In this document: positions 26,098 to 34,485 of the stretch, one piece after another
Numbering within the stretch: the stretch's first letter is position 1
Layout: every line of letters begins with the position of its first letter
From: Bacteroidota bacterium
GTDB lineage: Bacteria; Bacteroidota; Bacteroidia; Cytophagales; Cyclobacteriaceae
DNA length: 53,561 bases
Assembly (NCBI GenBank): GCA_023412765.1
Contig: JAEZBX010000059.1
Coordinates: 1-53,561 of the forward strand
Direction: 5' to 3'
Notes under the pieces: generated by a model
Told to the model about the DNA's origin: nothing
Seen by the model: only the letters and a program-made list of their open reading frames with translations
Database searches by the model: none
Translations under genes and position numbers: made by a program

Positions 26098-27093
26098 TCA
26101 AAAATTGTTCTCCGTATTTTTTACGATAAGTACAAGTTTACCCATGTGGTCACCTCGCTCCATCAGGTTATGTGCTTCTGCCGCTAATTCAAGGGGGAAA
26201 GTTTTGAACAGAATGGGTCTTATTACTCCGGCCGATATCCACGGCCATACTTTCTCTCGCAGTTGATTCGCAACGGTAGCCTTAAAGGCTGTGTCCCTGG
26301 AACGTAGCAACGAACCCGTAACAATCAACCGTTTTCGCATTATTTGCGAAAGCTTTACAGTTGTTTCGTCGCCCCTCATTGCGTTGATTAATACTAGTCT
26401 TCCCTCCGGATTTAGGATATCGAGATTGTCGCGTGTATAATCTCCGCCGATCATATCGAGAATTACATCTACGCCACCATAAAGTTTTCTCACCTCTTCG
26501 GCGAAGTTTTGTTTTTTATAGTCTATAGCTTTTTCTGCACCAAGCTTCTCACAAAAAGTACATTTTTCTTCGCTCCCCGCGGTGACAATAACCCTCGCAC
26601 CCCATGCTTTGGCCATTTGGATAGCGGTCACCCCTATACCGCTGGAACCGCCGTGGACAAACAGGCTCTCCGTTGGCATCAGTTTTCCTCGGTCAAATAC
26701 GTTGCTCCAGACAGTAAAAAATGTTTCAGGCAAGGAGGCGGCTTCAGCATATGTAAGCGAGGCAGGAATCTCTAAGCACTGACCTTCCGGAACGGTGCAA
26801 TATTCGGCGTAACCTCCACCGGTAAGTAGTGCACAAACCCTATCTCCGACTTTCCATTTTGAAACATCTTCGCCAATAGATTCTATTATTCCGGCGACTT
26901 CCAGCCCGGGAATGTCAGGAGAAGCCCCTGGTGGTGGGGGATAATTTCCTTTGCGTTGAAAAATATCAGGACGATTTATGCCGGCAGCATATACATTTAT
27001 CAAGACATCACCCCGCCCAGGCATCGGAACATTTCGCTCGTGCATTTGAAGCACTTCGGGTCCACCGGGTTTTGTAATAACAACTGCTTTCAT
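26098..27093 (-). CDS. NAD(P)H:quinone oxidoreductase, zinc-free MDR family (PIG3-like)
   Basis: The protein has 331 residues. The MDR fold shows an N-terminal GroES-like domain (MKAVVITKPGGPEVL ... YAAGINRPDIFQRKG) and a Rossmann domain with VHGGSSGIGVTAIQMAKAWGA. Zinc-ligand cysteines of alcohol dehydrogenases are absent. PIG3/QOR-like members reduce quinones or reactive enones with NADPH in the cytosol. The conserved RPDIFQRKG stretch is typical of the PIG3 subgroup. The substrate is not determined. Confidence 0.92.
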   Translation of the reverse strand: MKAVVITKPGGPEVLQMHERNVPMPGRGDVLINVYAAGINRPDIFQRKGNYPPPPGASPDIPGLEVAGIIESIGEDVSKWKVGDRVCALLTGGGYAEYCTVPEGQCLEIPASLTYAEAASLPETFFTVWSNVFDRGKLMPTESLFVHGGSSGIGVTAIQMAKAWGARVIVTAGSEEKCTFCEKLGAEKAIDYKKQNFAEEVRKLYGGVDVILDMIGGDYTRDNLDILNPEGRLVLINAMRGDETTVKLSQIMRKRLIVTGSLLRSRDTAFKATVANQLREKVWPWISAGVIRPILFKTFPLELAAEAHNLMERGDHMGKLVLIVKNTENNF

Positions 27094-27135
27094 GTCATGA
27101 ATATACAGCGGTATGCACGGAAAATCCCGTGATCA

Positions 27136-27180
27136 AAACAAAAAGGCACAGTCCGCAGAATTTATCTGCGAACGTGTGCC
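27136..27180 (-). terminator. Intrinsic terminator of the small lipoprotein gene
   Basis: On the minus strand GGCACA-cgtt-CGCAGA pairs with TCTGCG-gac-TGTGCC and is followed directly by TTTTTGTTTT. The stem is strong and the U-run is correctly placed, 23 bases after the lipoprotein stop codon. Confidence 0.85.
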
Positions 27181-27203
27181 ATCGTCAAACCGAAGTGGGT
27201 AAT

Positions 27204-27491
27204 CTATATTAGTTCCTTGAGGACTTGTGTTTCATCAATATGCCTGGCGTAAATAATCTTGTCGGTGTAGCCAATTGTGACCTGCGTGCCATCCTTCAGA
27301 TTGTAAACATAAATATGAATACCGCTACCGACATCGGCATCAGGCTTGCCGAAAATTGACTTCATATCTGAATAGTCCATATCCGCCTTCAAATATTTTT
27401 GAAAGTATTCGATTGAGTCGCGCGGAATGCCGGATTCTTCTTCGCACGATGCCGCGGCTATGAAAATGAGCAAGCAAAAAAGAACCCTCAT
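27204..27491 (-). CDS. Small lipoprotein, BamE/SmpA-like
   Basis: The protein has 95 residues. The signal sequence MRVLFCLLIFIAAASC ends in a lipobox. The mature part has MDYSDMKSIFGKPDADVGSG then a repeated strand pattern (IHIYVYNLKDGTQVTIGYTDKI), resembling the SmpA/OmlA (BamE) fold in which FGxPD is a usual turn. It may be an outer-membrane lipoprotein, but BamE itself is normally longer and in another context. The ATG at 27491 is chosen over that at 27518 because it starts the signal peptide. A strong terminator follows. Confidence 0.7.
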   Translation of the reverse strand: MRVLFCLLIFIAAASCEEESGIPRDSIEYFQKYLKADMDYSDMKSIFGKPDADVGSGIHIYVYNLKDGTQVTIGYTDKIIYARHIDETQVLKELI

Positions 27492-27705
27492 ATTTCGGTG
27501 ATTACTCCTTAGACACATCGAATTGAGAAATGGTTGGATTTAATTTCTATAAAAACTTAGCGAAACGTTGAAATCTGAAGCTACGTGTATGAAGCCTGAG
27601 AATGAGTGTGTTGTAATTAAGGATAGTTGAAAAAAAAAGAGTCTGAGCGGATTGATTTTTTTTTGATGCACACAAACACGTGCGAGTATCAACTTGTTTT
27701 CATCT

Positions 27706-27761
27706 TTTTTGCATAACGAGAAAATTGATTACTGCTTAAATTAGTTTTTGCATAACGAGAA
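27706..27761. repeat. Two direct copies of TTTTTGCATAACGAGAA, 39 bases apart
   Basis: The 17-base sequence occurs at 27706-27722 and again at 27745-27761 without mismatch. The copies lie just upstream of a terminator-like hairpin and about 120 bases before the response regulator gene. They may be binding sites or two start sites of a short transcript. Confidence 0.7.
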
Positions 27762-27790
27762 TTTAATCTATAGTTTTATTAGACGGTTGG

Positions 27791-27835
27791 AGCCCATTAA
27801 CCCCTACCCTGGGGGTTGATGGGCTTTGCTTTTTA
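27791..27835 (+). terminator. Strong hairpin with T-run, plus strand
   Basis: AGCCCATTAACCCC (27791-27804) pairs with GGGGTTGATGGGCT (27812-27825), with one G-U pair, and is followed by TTGCTTTTT. It is a textbook intrinsic terminator on the plus strand, yet no plus-strand gene precedes it within the window region 27519-27790. It would end a short noncoding RNA or act as a leader attenuator before the response regulator. The remaining 27519-27700 sequence shows no gene. Confidence 0.75.
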
Positions 27836-27857
27836 AGAAGCACGTTTGTCATAATAA

Positions 27858-27865
27858 TATTTTTG
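27858..27865 (+). promoter_or_regulatory. Bacteroidota -7 box (TATTTTTG) of the response regulator
   Basis: TATTTTTG fits TAnnTTTG and lies 17 bases before the ATG at 27883, after the hairpin, so the response regulator can be transcribed independently of the upstream terminator. The -33 element is not clear. Confidence 0.45.
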
Positions 27866-27882
27866 AAAAAATAAAGTAGATC

Positions 27883-28326
27883 ATGGATGAAAGGAAGGGA
27901 CTTGAAGTTGAAATACTTATTGTTGAAGATAATCTCGATGACGCTGAATTGACCGTCAGAGCCCTAAAAAAAAGCCACCTTGCAAATCACGTAATTCATC
28001 TGGTCGACGGCGCAGAGGCTTTGGATTTTCTTTTCGGCAATGGCGCATATGCCGGACGTAATATCCTCAATGTTCCAAAAGTCATTTTACTGGATCTTAA
28101 GATGCCGAAAGTAAACGGGCTGGAGGTGTTGACCCGAATCAAAGCTGAACCTCATACGAAAATGATACCCGTTGTAATTCTGACATCATCAGCAGAGGAT
28201 CCCGATGTAAAAAAATCATACGAACTTGGTGCAAATAGCTACATCGTTAAACCTGTTGAGTTCCAGGATTTCGCCAGAGTAATTTCTGAATTGGGTATGT
28301 ATTGGCTCGTAATCAACAAGGTATAA
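27883..28326 (+). CDS. Single-domain response regulator (Rcp1-like)
   Basis: The protein has 147 residues, all receiver domain: acidic pocket VEDNLDD, phospho-acceptor Asp71 in ILLDLKMPKVNG, switch Thr101 in ILTSS, and Lys123 in IVKPVEF. There is no DNA-binding or enzymatic output domain. The long loop before beta-3 (DFLFGNGAYAGRN) is the hallmark of the Rcp1/CheY-like family that partners phytochrome-type and other soluble histidine kinases. It is followed by a TonB receptor, YfiR-like protein and kinase on the same strand, and probably is the receiver for one of the three kinases nearby. The output is unknown. Confidence 0.93.
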   Translation: MDERKGLEVEILIVEDNLDDAELTVRALKKSHLANHVIHLVDGAEALDFLFGNGAYAGRNILNVPKVILLDLKMPKVNGLEVLTRIKAEPHTKMIPVVILTSSAEDPDVKKSYELGANSYIVKPVEFQDFARVISELGMYWLVINKV

Positions 28327-28363
28327 ACAGCTTTTTGCAAAAAAGAACTTAGCCGTCATTGAT

Positions 28364-30301
28364 ATGCAATTCCACAATTTCGTCACCCTGCCTGGTATTA
28401 TATTCTTAAGCGTCGTACTAACGACCAATGTTGCGCTCGCCCAGGATGGGCAAGAAGTTGCTGAATCGTCGGCATTTTTGAAAAAACTTAGTATCGAAGA
28501 ATTGTTGAATGTGGAAGTAAGGTCAGTATCGCGAAGCCCTGAACCTTTAAAGCAAACACCATCGGCAGTACAGGTAATTACACAGGAGGAAATCCGCAGA
28601 TCTGGAGCATCCAGTTTGCCAGAGGCACTGCGACTTGCTACTAACCTGCAGGTTGCTCAAGTCAATTCAAGCCAGTGGTCAATAAGCGCAAGAGGATTCA
28701 ACAATGTACTCGCCAACAAGCTGCTGGTCATGATCGATGGCCGAACAGTTTATACCCCCCTGTATGCAGGGGTATTTTGGGATGTGCAAAATGTTTTGCT
28801 ATCAGATATACACCGTATTGAAGTGATCAGTGGTCCTGCTGGTACAATGTGGGGATCCAACGCGGTGAACGGTGTAATCAACATGATTACGAAAAGTGCA
28901 AAAGACACACAAGGTATTTTGATAGAAGCCGGGGCGGGAAACGCATTTCGCAATTATGGTGCGCTACGGTACGGAGGAAAAGTGAATGATAGATTTCATT
29001 ACAGCGCTTATGCCACGGGTTTTAAAAAATCAAGCGTCGAGACTCTTGAAAATGAGGACGCCAACGATGACTGGACGATGGCCCAGGGAGGAGCCCAGCT
29101 TAATTGGGAGTTTAGCGAAAAAAACGACCTGACGGTACTATCCAACGTATACGACACACGTCCGAATCCTGAGGGTGGCCCTAGCGCGCTGAAGGCTCGT
29201 GGGCACAATGTTCTGGCAAGGTGGGCTCACACAAATTCAGAAAATTCTGATTTTCGTATTCAGTTATATTACGACAAGACATCGCGGGATTTTCGCAACG
29301 GCTTTAAAGAGAAGCTTAGTACATACGACGCAGACGCCCAGCATAAATTCGACATAGGAAAATCGAATGAGATTGTTTGGGGCATAGGCATTCGGTTTAT
29401 GGACCATCATGTGGATAACCTCGAACTTTTCAGGTTTGAACCCGGAAAAAAAACCCTGCATCTTTATAGCCTTTTTGTTCAGGATAAGATCACAGTTGTG
29501 AATGAACGTCTAGACCTTACGTTAGGTATCAAGGCAGAGCATAACAGCTATACAGGGATGCAATACCAACCTGGTCTTCGGCTGGCACTCAAACTTAACA
29601 ACCAAATGTTTTGGGCCGCTGCTGCTTGGGCGGTTCGGATACCTTCAAGAATTGACCGGGATTTCTATTTAAATGTCACACCTGAAATTCCGCTGATAGC
29701 CGGCAATAACAGTTTTGAATCTGAAAGCCTGCGCTCCTATGAGCTTGGCTGGAGATTACAGGTGCCGCGGGCAAAATTATCAGTGGCTACATTCTATAAC
29801 CAGTACGATAACTTGCGAAGTGCGGAACCAGGCCCTCCTCCATTTTTTGTACCTATCACCTTTGCCAATGGTGTTGAAGGCGACACTTACGGGGTGGAGG
29901 TCTCGGGGACATTTGATCCTTCTCCATGGCTTCGCATTAACGGAGGCTATACGTTCCTTACTAAGGATTTATCTGTTAAACCAACAAGTAGCGATCTCAA
30001 TGGAGGAAGCGTTGAAAGCAACGATCCCAGGCATCAATTCCTGGTGCAGACAATGATCGATCCTACGCATAGTACAGAGTTAAGTTTTACAACGCGATAT
30101 GTTGATCAACTTGATGATCCGAGAGTTCCTGCCTATTGGGGACTCGATGCCAGAATTGCGTGGCGGCCAGCAACATTTATAGAATTAAGTCTCGTCGGCC
30201 AAAATTTACTGCGCGACAAGTATATGGAATTCATCCCTTCGTCGCCGGCGCCTAGATTTATTGAGCGAAGCGTTTATGGTAAAGTCGCATGTTTTTTTTA
30301 A
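28364..30301 (+). CDS. TonB-dependent receptor in a YfiR/kinase locus
   Basis: The receptor has 645 residues. Signal peptide, then LKKLSIEELLNVEVRSVSR, a plug domain (about 55-170, with PSAVQVITQEEIRRSGA and GPAGTMWGSNAVNGVINM), and a 22-strand-type barrel ending in YGKVACFF. There is no CarboxypepD domain and no SusD partner. The SIEELLNVEV N-terminus is characteristic of a receptor group that in several phyla is found beside DUF4154 and CHASE8-type sensors. It is followed at 62 bases by the YfiR-like gene. It may be a transporter, or a ligand sensor whose occupancy is reported to the periplasmic YfiR-like protein. Confidence 0.9.
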   Translation: MQFHNFVTLPGIIFLSVVLTTNVALAQDGQEVAESSAFLKKLSIEELLNVEVRSVSRSPEPLKQTPSAVQVITQEEIRRSGASSLPEALRLATNLQVAQVNSSQWSISARGFNNVLANKLLVMIDGRTVYTPLYAGVFWDVQNVLLSDIHRIEVISGPAGTMWGSNAVNGVINMITKSAKDTQGILIEAGAGNAFRNYGALRYGGKVNDRFHYSAYATGFKKSSVETLENEDANDDWTMAQGGAQLNWEFSEKNDLTVLSNVYDTRPNPEGGPSALKARGHNVLARWAHTNSENSDFRIQLYYDKTSRDFRNGFKEKLSTYDADAQHKFDIGKSNEIVWGIGIRFMDHHVDNLELFRFEPGKKTLHLYSLFVQDKITVVNERLDLTLGIKAEHNSYTGMQYQPGLRLALKLNNQMFWAAAAWAVRIPSRIDRDFYLNVTPEIPLIAGNNSFESESLRSYELGWRLQVPRAKLSVATFYNQYDNLRSAEPGPPPFFVPITFANGVEGDTYGVEVSGTFDPSPWLRINGGYTFLTKDLSVKPTSSDLNGGSVESNDPRHQFLVQTMIDPTHSTELSFTTRYVDQLDDPRVPAYWGLDARIAWRPATFIELSLVGQNLLRDKYMEFIPSSPAPRFIERSVYGKVACFF

Positions 30302-30363
30302 TGGACATTATTCTTGTGTGATGTCGGGCTCTGCAGTCGTTGGAATTTGAATTAATAATAAGG

Positions 30364-30942
30364 ATGCGAATATCGTTTTATAAGAAAATTTTAAGTGGCA
30401 TTCTGAAAATGCTGCCAACCGTTGTTTTTGTTTCAATAACTATGGCCTTTGCCCAATTCATGCAGTCGCCTCAAAAGCGGACAGCGAGCGATGAATCGGA
30501 AGTCAAAGCGGTATTCCTTTTCAATTTTGCGCAGTTTGTAGACTGGCCCCCTTCTAAGTTACCTGCGGATAGCGCCATCGTGATTGGCGTTTTGGGAAAA
30601 GATCCGTTTGGCAAATATCTGGATGAGACTGTAGCAAACGAAACTGTTAATGGTCACCCATTAAAAGTAGAGCGTTATAGTACCATTCAGCGCATCGGAA
30701 ATTGCCACATCTTATTTATCAATCCCAGCAGAACTATTAGGGTTGTTGATGTACTAAAAAAATTAGGAGATAAGAATATCCTGACCGTAAGCGACGAGGC
30801 AAACTTTGCAAAACAAGGTGGGATGATCCATTTCATAAATGAAAATAACAGGATTAAACTAATGGTAAATCTTGGTTCCGTTAGGGAATCGCAGATCTCT
30901 ATCAGTTCGAAATTATTGAGTCTGGCTGAAATAGTTAATTGA
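30364..30942 (+). CDS. YfiR-family periplasmic protein (DUF4154)
   Basis: The protein has 192 residues, with an N-terminal signal/anchor (ILKMLPTVVFVSITMAFA). The DUF4154 core is complete: EVKAVFLFNFAQFVDWPP, VIGVLGKDPFGKYLDE, CHILFINPS, ILTVSDEANFAKQGGMI, and NRIKLMVNLGSVRESQISIS. In Pseudomonas, YfiR binds the periplasmic domain of the diguanylate cyclase YfiN and represses it until released by YfiB. Here the next gene, 10 bases on, is a kinase with a periplasmic CHASE8-type domain, so the YfiR-like protein probably controls a phosphorelay. The ATG at 30364 is preceded by AATAAGG and fits the signal peptide. Confidence 0.9.
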   Translation: MRISFYKKILSGILKMLPTVVFVSITMAFAQFMQSPQKRTASDESEVKAVFLFNFAQFVDWPPSKLPADSAIVIGVLGKDPFGKYLDETVANETVNGHPLKVERYSTIQRIGNCHILFINPSRTIRVVDVLKKLGDKNILTVSDEANFAKQGGMIHFINENNRIKLMVNLGSVRESQISISSKLLSLAEIVN

Positions 30943-30952
30943 AAAATTGCAG

Positions 30953-32776
30953 ATGAAGCCAAAGGAACAAGCAATACAACAGAAACTGATCAACGTTATT
31001 ATGATCACAAGTAGCGCTGTGACCCTTTTAATATGCATTGCTTTCTTCGCTTATGAAATTTTTACTTACAGACAGGCAACTTTGCAAGAGCTCGAGACTT
31101 TGGGACAGATCATCTCATCAAACAGTACTGCTGCTCTTGCCTTCGACGATCCAAAGGCAGCTGCAGAAATTCTTGCAGCACTAAAAGCTGAGAGTCATAT
31201 TGAAGCGGCAGGTCTCTATGACAAGAACCATAACCTGTTTTCTACTTATCCACCAGACCTACCGCGAAACTCATTGCCCCTTGCTCCGGGCACTGCTGGA
31301 TATCGCTTCGAAAAAGGTCATGTTACAGGAGTGCAGCCCGTAATGCAAGGAGACCAGATCCTCGGTACTCTTTACATCCGATCAAATATTGAAATTCTTT
31401 ATGAACGATTTAAGCTTTACGCAGTTGGGGCCTTTCTTATACTCCTGGGCGGAGTAGTAATCGCTTACGTTTTGTCCAAGGGACTTCAACAACGAATATC
31501 AAAACCCATTTTGTCTTTAGTTGAAACGGCGAGAATTGTTTCCAAAAAACAAGACTATTCAGTGCGTGCTAAAAAAATCAGTGATGATGAAGTGGGATTG
31601 TTAACCGATGCGTTCAATCAAATGTTGGCCAGGATTGAAAAACAAACCCTGGACCTAAGTGAAAGCGAAGAACGCATGCGATCCGTTCTCAACTCGGCCA
31701 TGACAGCGGTTATCGTTATGGATCGCAATGGAAGAATAACCGACTGGAACCTGAGAGCAGAAAAAATATTTGGCTGGACTAAGGAGGAAGTTTTGGAAAA
31801 AGATCTGGCAGACACGGTCATTCCACCCAGCCTTCGTGGAAGGCATAGAGCGGGAATGCAACACTATTTGACAAATGGAAAGACTCAACTGTTTAATCGA
31901 TTACTTGAGATGACTGCATTGCATCGCGACGGCAGAGAGTTTCCCATCGAATTATCCATTAGTCCGTTGAAAACAAGCGATATAGTTTCATTTTGTGTTT
32001 TCATTACTGATATAACCGAACGAAAGCAGCATGAAGAAAAAATAAAGCTTTTTAATCAGGAGCTGGAACAGCGCGTTCAGGAGAGAACGCAGGAATTGGA
32101 AAGCGTAAATAAAGAATTGGAGTCCTTCTCTTACTCCGTATCGCATGATTTACGCGCACCGTTGCGAGCTATCCACGGGTATATTAATATCCTCGCTGAC
32201 GAATACTCCAATAGGTTTGATTCTGAAGCGTTGAGGCTTACAACCATCATTATGAACAACACTCAAAAAATGGGTAGACTCATAGATGATTTGCTCTCTT
32301 TTTCGCAGTTAGGAAGAAAAGAATTGATTCGAACTCAAGCCTCGATGACGCATATGGTACTCAGCGTTTGTGATGAATTGAAGCGAATCGAAAGTACCAG
32401 GGCGATCGAATTTATCGTACAAGAACTGCCCGACGCTCTGGTGGACACGGTTACCATGCGGCAAGTTTGGGTAAACCTGATTTCTAATGCCGTTAAGTAC
32501 ACCCGCAATCGTGAAAAAGCTATCATAGAAATTGGCTCAGACGAGCAGAAAGATGAACAAATCTATTTCATAAAAGATAATGGCGCCGGATTCGACATGT
32601 TGTATTATGATAAGCTTTTTGGGGTTTTTCAGCGCCTGCACTCGCAAAAAGAATTCGAAGGCACCGGCGTAGGTCTTGCAATAGTGCAGAGAATTGTCTC
32701 CAGACACGGTGGCAAAGTATGGGCAGATGGCAAACTTAACGGGGGCGCTACATTCTATTTCGCTTTAAGAAAGTAA
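30953..32776 (+). CDS. Sensor histidine kinase, CHASE8-HAMP-PAS-HisKA-HATPase
   Basis: The kinase has 607 residues. TM1 at about 17-36, a periplasmic domain (about 40-150) with TLGQIISSNSTAALAFDDP typical of CHASE8 (the YfiN sensor domain), TM2 at about 156-176, HAMP (to 230), PAS (about 240-357), coiled coil with QRVQERTQELE, HisKA with His398 in SYSVSHDLRAPL, and an HATPase domain with NLISNAVKYT, IKDNGAGFD and GTGVGLAIV. The kinase half is of the phytochrome-like class that pairs with Rcp1-type receivers. It lies 10 bases after the YfiR-like gene. The in-frame TTG at 30947 is a poorer start than this ATG. Confidence 0.93.
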   Translation: MKPKEQAIQQKLINVIMITSSAVTLLICIAFFAYEIFTYRQATLQELETLGQIISSNSTAALAFDDPKAAAEILAALKAESHIEAAGLYDKNHNLFSTYPPDLPRNSLPLAPGTAGYRFEKGHVTGVQPVMQGDQILGTLYIRSNIEILYERFKLYAVGAFLILLGGVVIAYVLSKGLQQRISKPILSLVETARIVSKKQDYSVRAKKISDDEVGLLTDAFNQMLARIEKQTLDLSESEERMRSVLNSAMTAVIVMDRNGRITDWNLRAEKIFGWTKEEVLEKDLADTVIPPSLRGRHRAGMQHYLTNGKTQLFNRLLEMTALHRDGREFPIELSISPLKTSDIVSFCVFITDITERKQHEEKIKLFNQELEQRVQERTQELESVNKELESFSYSVSHDLRAPLRAIHGYINILADEYSNRFDSEALRLTTIIMNNTQKMGRLIDDLLSFSQLGRKELIRTQASMTHMVLSVCDELKRIESTRAIEFIVQELPDALVDTVTMRQVWVNLISNAVKYTRNREKAIIEIGSDEQKDEQIYFIKDNGAGFDMLYYDKLFGVFQRLHSQKEFEGTGVGLAIVQRIVSRHGGKVWADGKLNGGATFYFALRK

Positions 32777-32943
32777 TAGGTCACTTGGTGCAGTTTTATG
32801 TTTGATATCGTTTCCAAAAGCCTTAATTTTAATCAGCTCCCTATGACGCACTGAATCTTATACTTTGGACTGAACCTGCTGACCAGGCGGAAGGTCCGAC
32901 AGCTGAGGACTGTTAACCGGTATTAATTATAGTCGGCGAATCA

Positions 32944-34485
32944 ATGGATATTTTCGGTTCCATACTTAACAACATCGACCACTCCGTTATCATAACCGAT
33001 CGCGACGGGAGTTTGCTTTTCTTTAATGAAGAGGCTGCACAAACTGCTGCGACAGTAAATAAAGTCCCTTTGAGAAATGGTGAACCATTGGTATCATATG
33101 TGAGCTCCGAGAGGAAGGAGATCTTTCATCAGATTATGAGTGACATCGCGCGCGATAAGCAATCAGTAAAGGCATGGGCTGAATACAAACAGTTAAATGG
33201 TTTGACAATTCACCTCGAATTGAACTATACTCCGATCGTCGACGAGAGCGAAAACATTTCCTTCGTAACCATACTCGGGAAGGATGTGACCTCTTCCAGA
33301 ATATTTGAGAAGAGGATAAGAGCGCAGGCATCAAATGTTGAAAATCTCATACAGAAAGCGAACGCCATTATTATCGCAACCGATAGTCGCGGATATATCA
33401 CCAGTTGGAATGATCACTGCACCCGGATCACCGGGTTCGAAAGAAATGAGGTATATGTAAAAAAACTCGCTGACCTGATACTACATGAGAGTGCACGGGA
33501 GGCGTTTGACCGTGTCTTTGCGCAATTGTTAGAAGGAGAATCTCTGTCGCGGTACGAAACAAAAATTCAAACAAAAGCCGGCAGAATTCTCACTTGTCTA
33601 TTAAGCGCAACGCCGCAACTTACTACAGAAGATAGAACAGTCGGTGTTGTTTTTGTCGGTCAGGACATAACGGAGTTAAGTGAATACAGGAACAGCCTGG
33701 AAAAAAAGATTGAAGAACGAACATCTGAACTGCGACGTGCGCTTCAACAAGAAAGAGAACTGGTGGATATGAAAACACGGTTCGTCGCCATTGCTTCGCA
33801 TGAGTTCCGAACACCGCTTTCTTCTATTCAATTTGCCACCAATTTTCTGAAACAATACAATGATCGCATAGGAGAAAATGAGCGTTTTCAAAAGCTTGAT
33901 AGCATTATAAGCCACGTGGATCAAATGAACGCCTTGCTCAATGACGTTCTTACTTACGGCAAGAATGATTCCGGAGTCACCGATCTGAAATTCTCTGACG
34001 TGAACCTTCGCGTGGTCATTGGACAAATAGCAGAAGATGCCGCACTGTCCCGTGGGAAATCGCACAATGTTATTATCACTTGCGACGACGGCCATATTGA
34101 AACAGATGAAAAATTACTCAGAAGCATTGTTGCTAACCTTCTTACGAACGCAATGAAATATTCTCCGGGTAAGGATAGAGTTTATATCTCTGTAAAAATG
34201 TTGGGAACGGAGTTACAAATTGATGTGCGTGACGAAGGCATTGGTATTCCAGAAGATGAATTGGACAGAGTTTTTGAACCTTTTCTGAGAGGTAAAGCGG
34301 CCGCGACAATTGCAGGGACCGGTCTTGGATTATCCATCACAAAAAAAGCAGTGGAACTACTAGGCGGAAAAATTAATGTTGAGAGTAACGTTTCGGAGGG
34401 TACAATTTTTAAGGTACGAATCCCAGTAATGCATCAACAACCTGATGACGGTGATGAAGTTGTATCAGACCCTCGTCGCATTTAG
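32944..34485 (+). CDS. Soluble PAS-PAS sensor histidine kinase
   Basis: A 513-residue protein without membrane segments. Two PAS domains (about 5-120 and 130-245; motifs IIITDRDGS-like VIITDRDGSLLFFNEE and IIATDSRGYITSWN) are followed by a coiled coil (EKKIEERTSELRRAL), HisKA with His286 in IASHEFRTPLSS, and HATPase with NLLTNAMKYSPG, DEGIGIPEDE and GTGLGLSIT. It probably senses an internal redox or small-ligand cue. It has its own upstream gap of 167 bases and converges on the next gene, sharing bases of the stop codons (TAG on one strand, TAA on the other). Confidence 0.93.
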   Translation: MDIFGSILNNIDHSVIITDRDGSLLFFNEEAAQTAATVNKVPLRNGEPLVSYVSSERKEIFHQIMSDIARDKQSVKAWAEYKQLNGLTIHLELNYTPIVDESENISFVTILGKDVTSSRIFEKRIRAQASNVENLIQKANAIIIATDSRGYITSWNDHCTRITGFERNEVYVKKLADLILHESAREAFDRVFAQLLEGESLSRYETKIQTKAGRILTCLLSATPQLTTEDRTVGVVFVGQDITELSEYRNSLEKKIEERTSELRRALQQERELVDMKTRFVAIASHEFRTPLSSIQFATNFLKQYNDRIGENERFQKLDSIISHVDQMNALLNDVLTYGKNDSGVTDLKFSDVNLRVVIGQIAEDAALSRGKSHNVIITCDDGHIETDEKLLRSIVANLLTNAMKYSPGKDRVYISVKMLGTELQIDVRDEGIGIPEDELDRVFEPFLRGKAAATIAGTGLGLSITKKAVELLGGKINVESNVSEGTIFKVRIPVMHQQPDDGDEVVSDPRRI

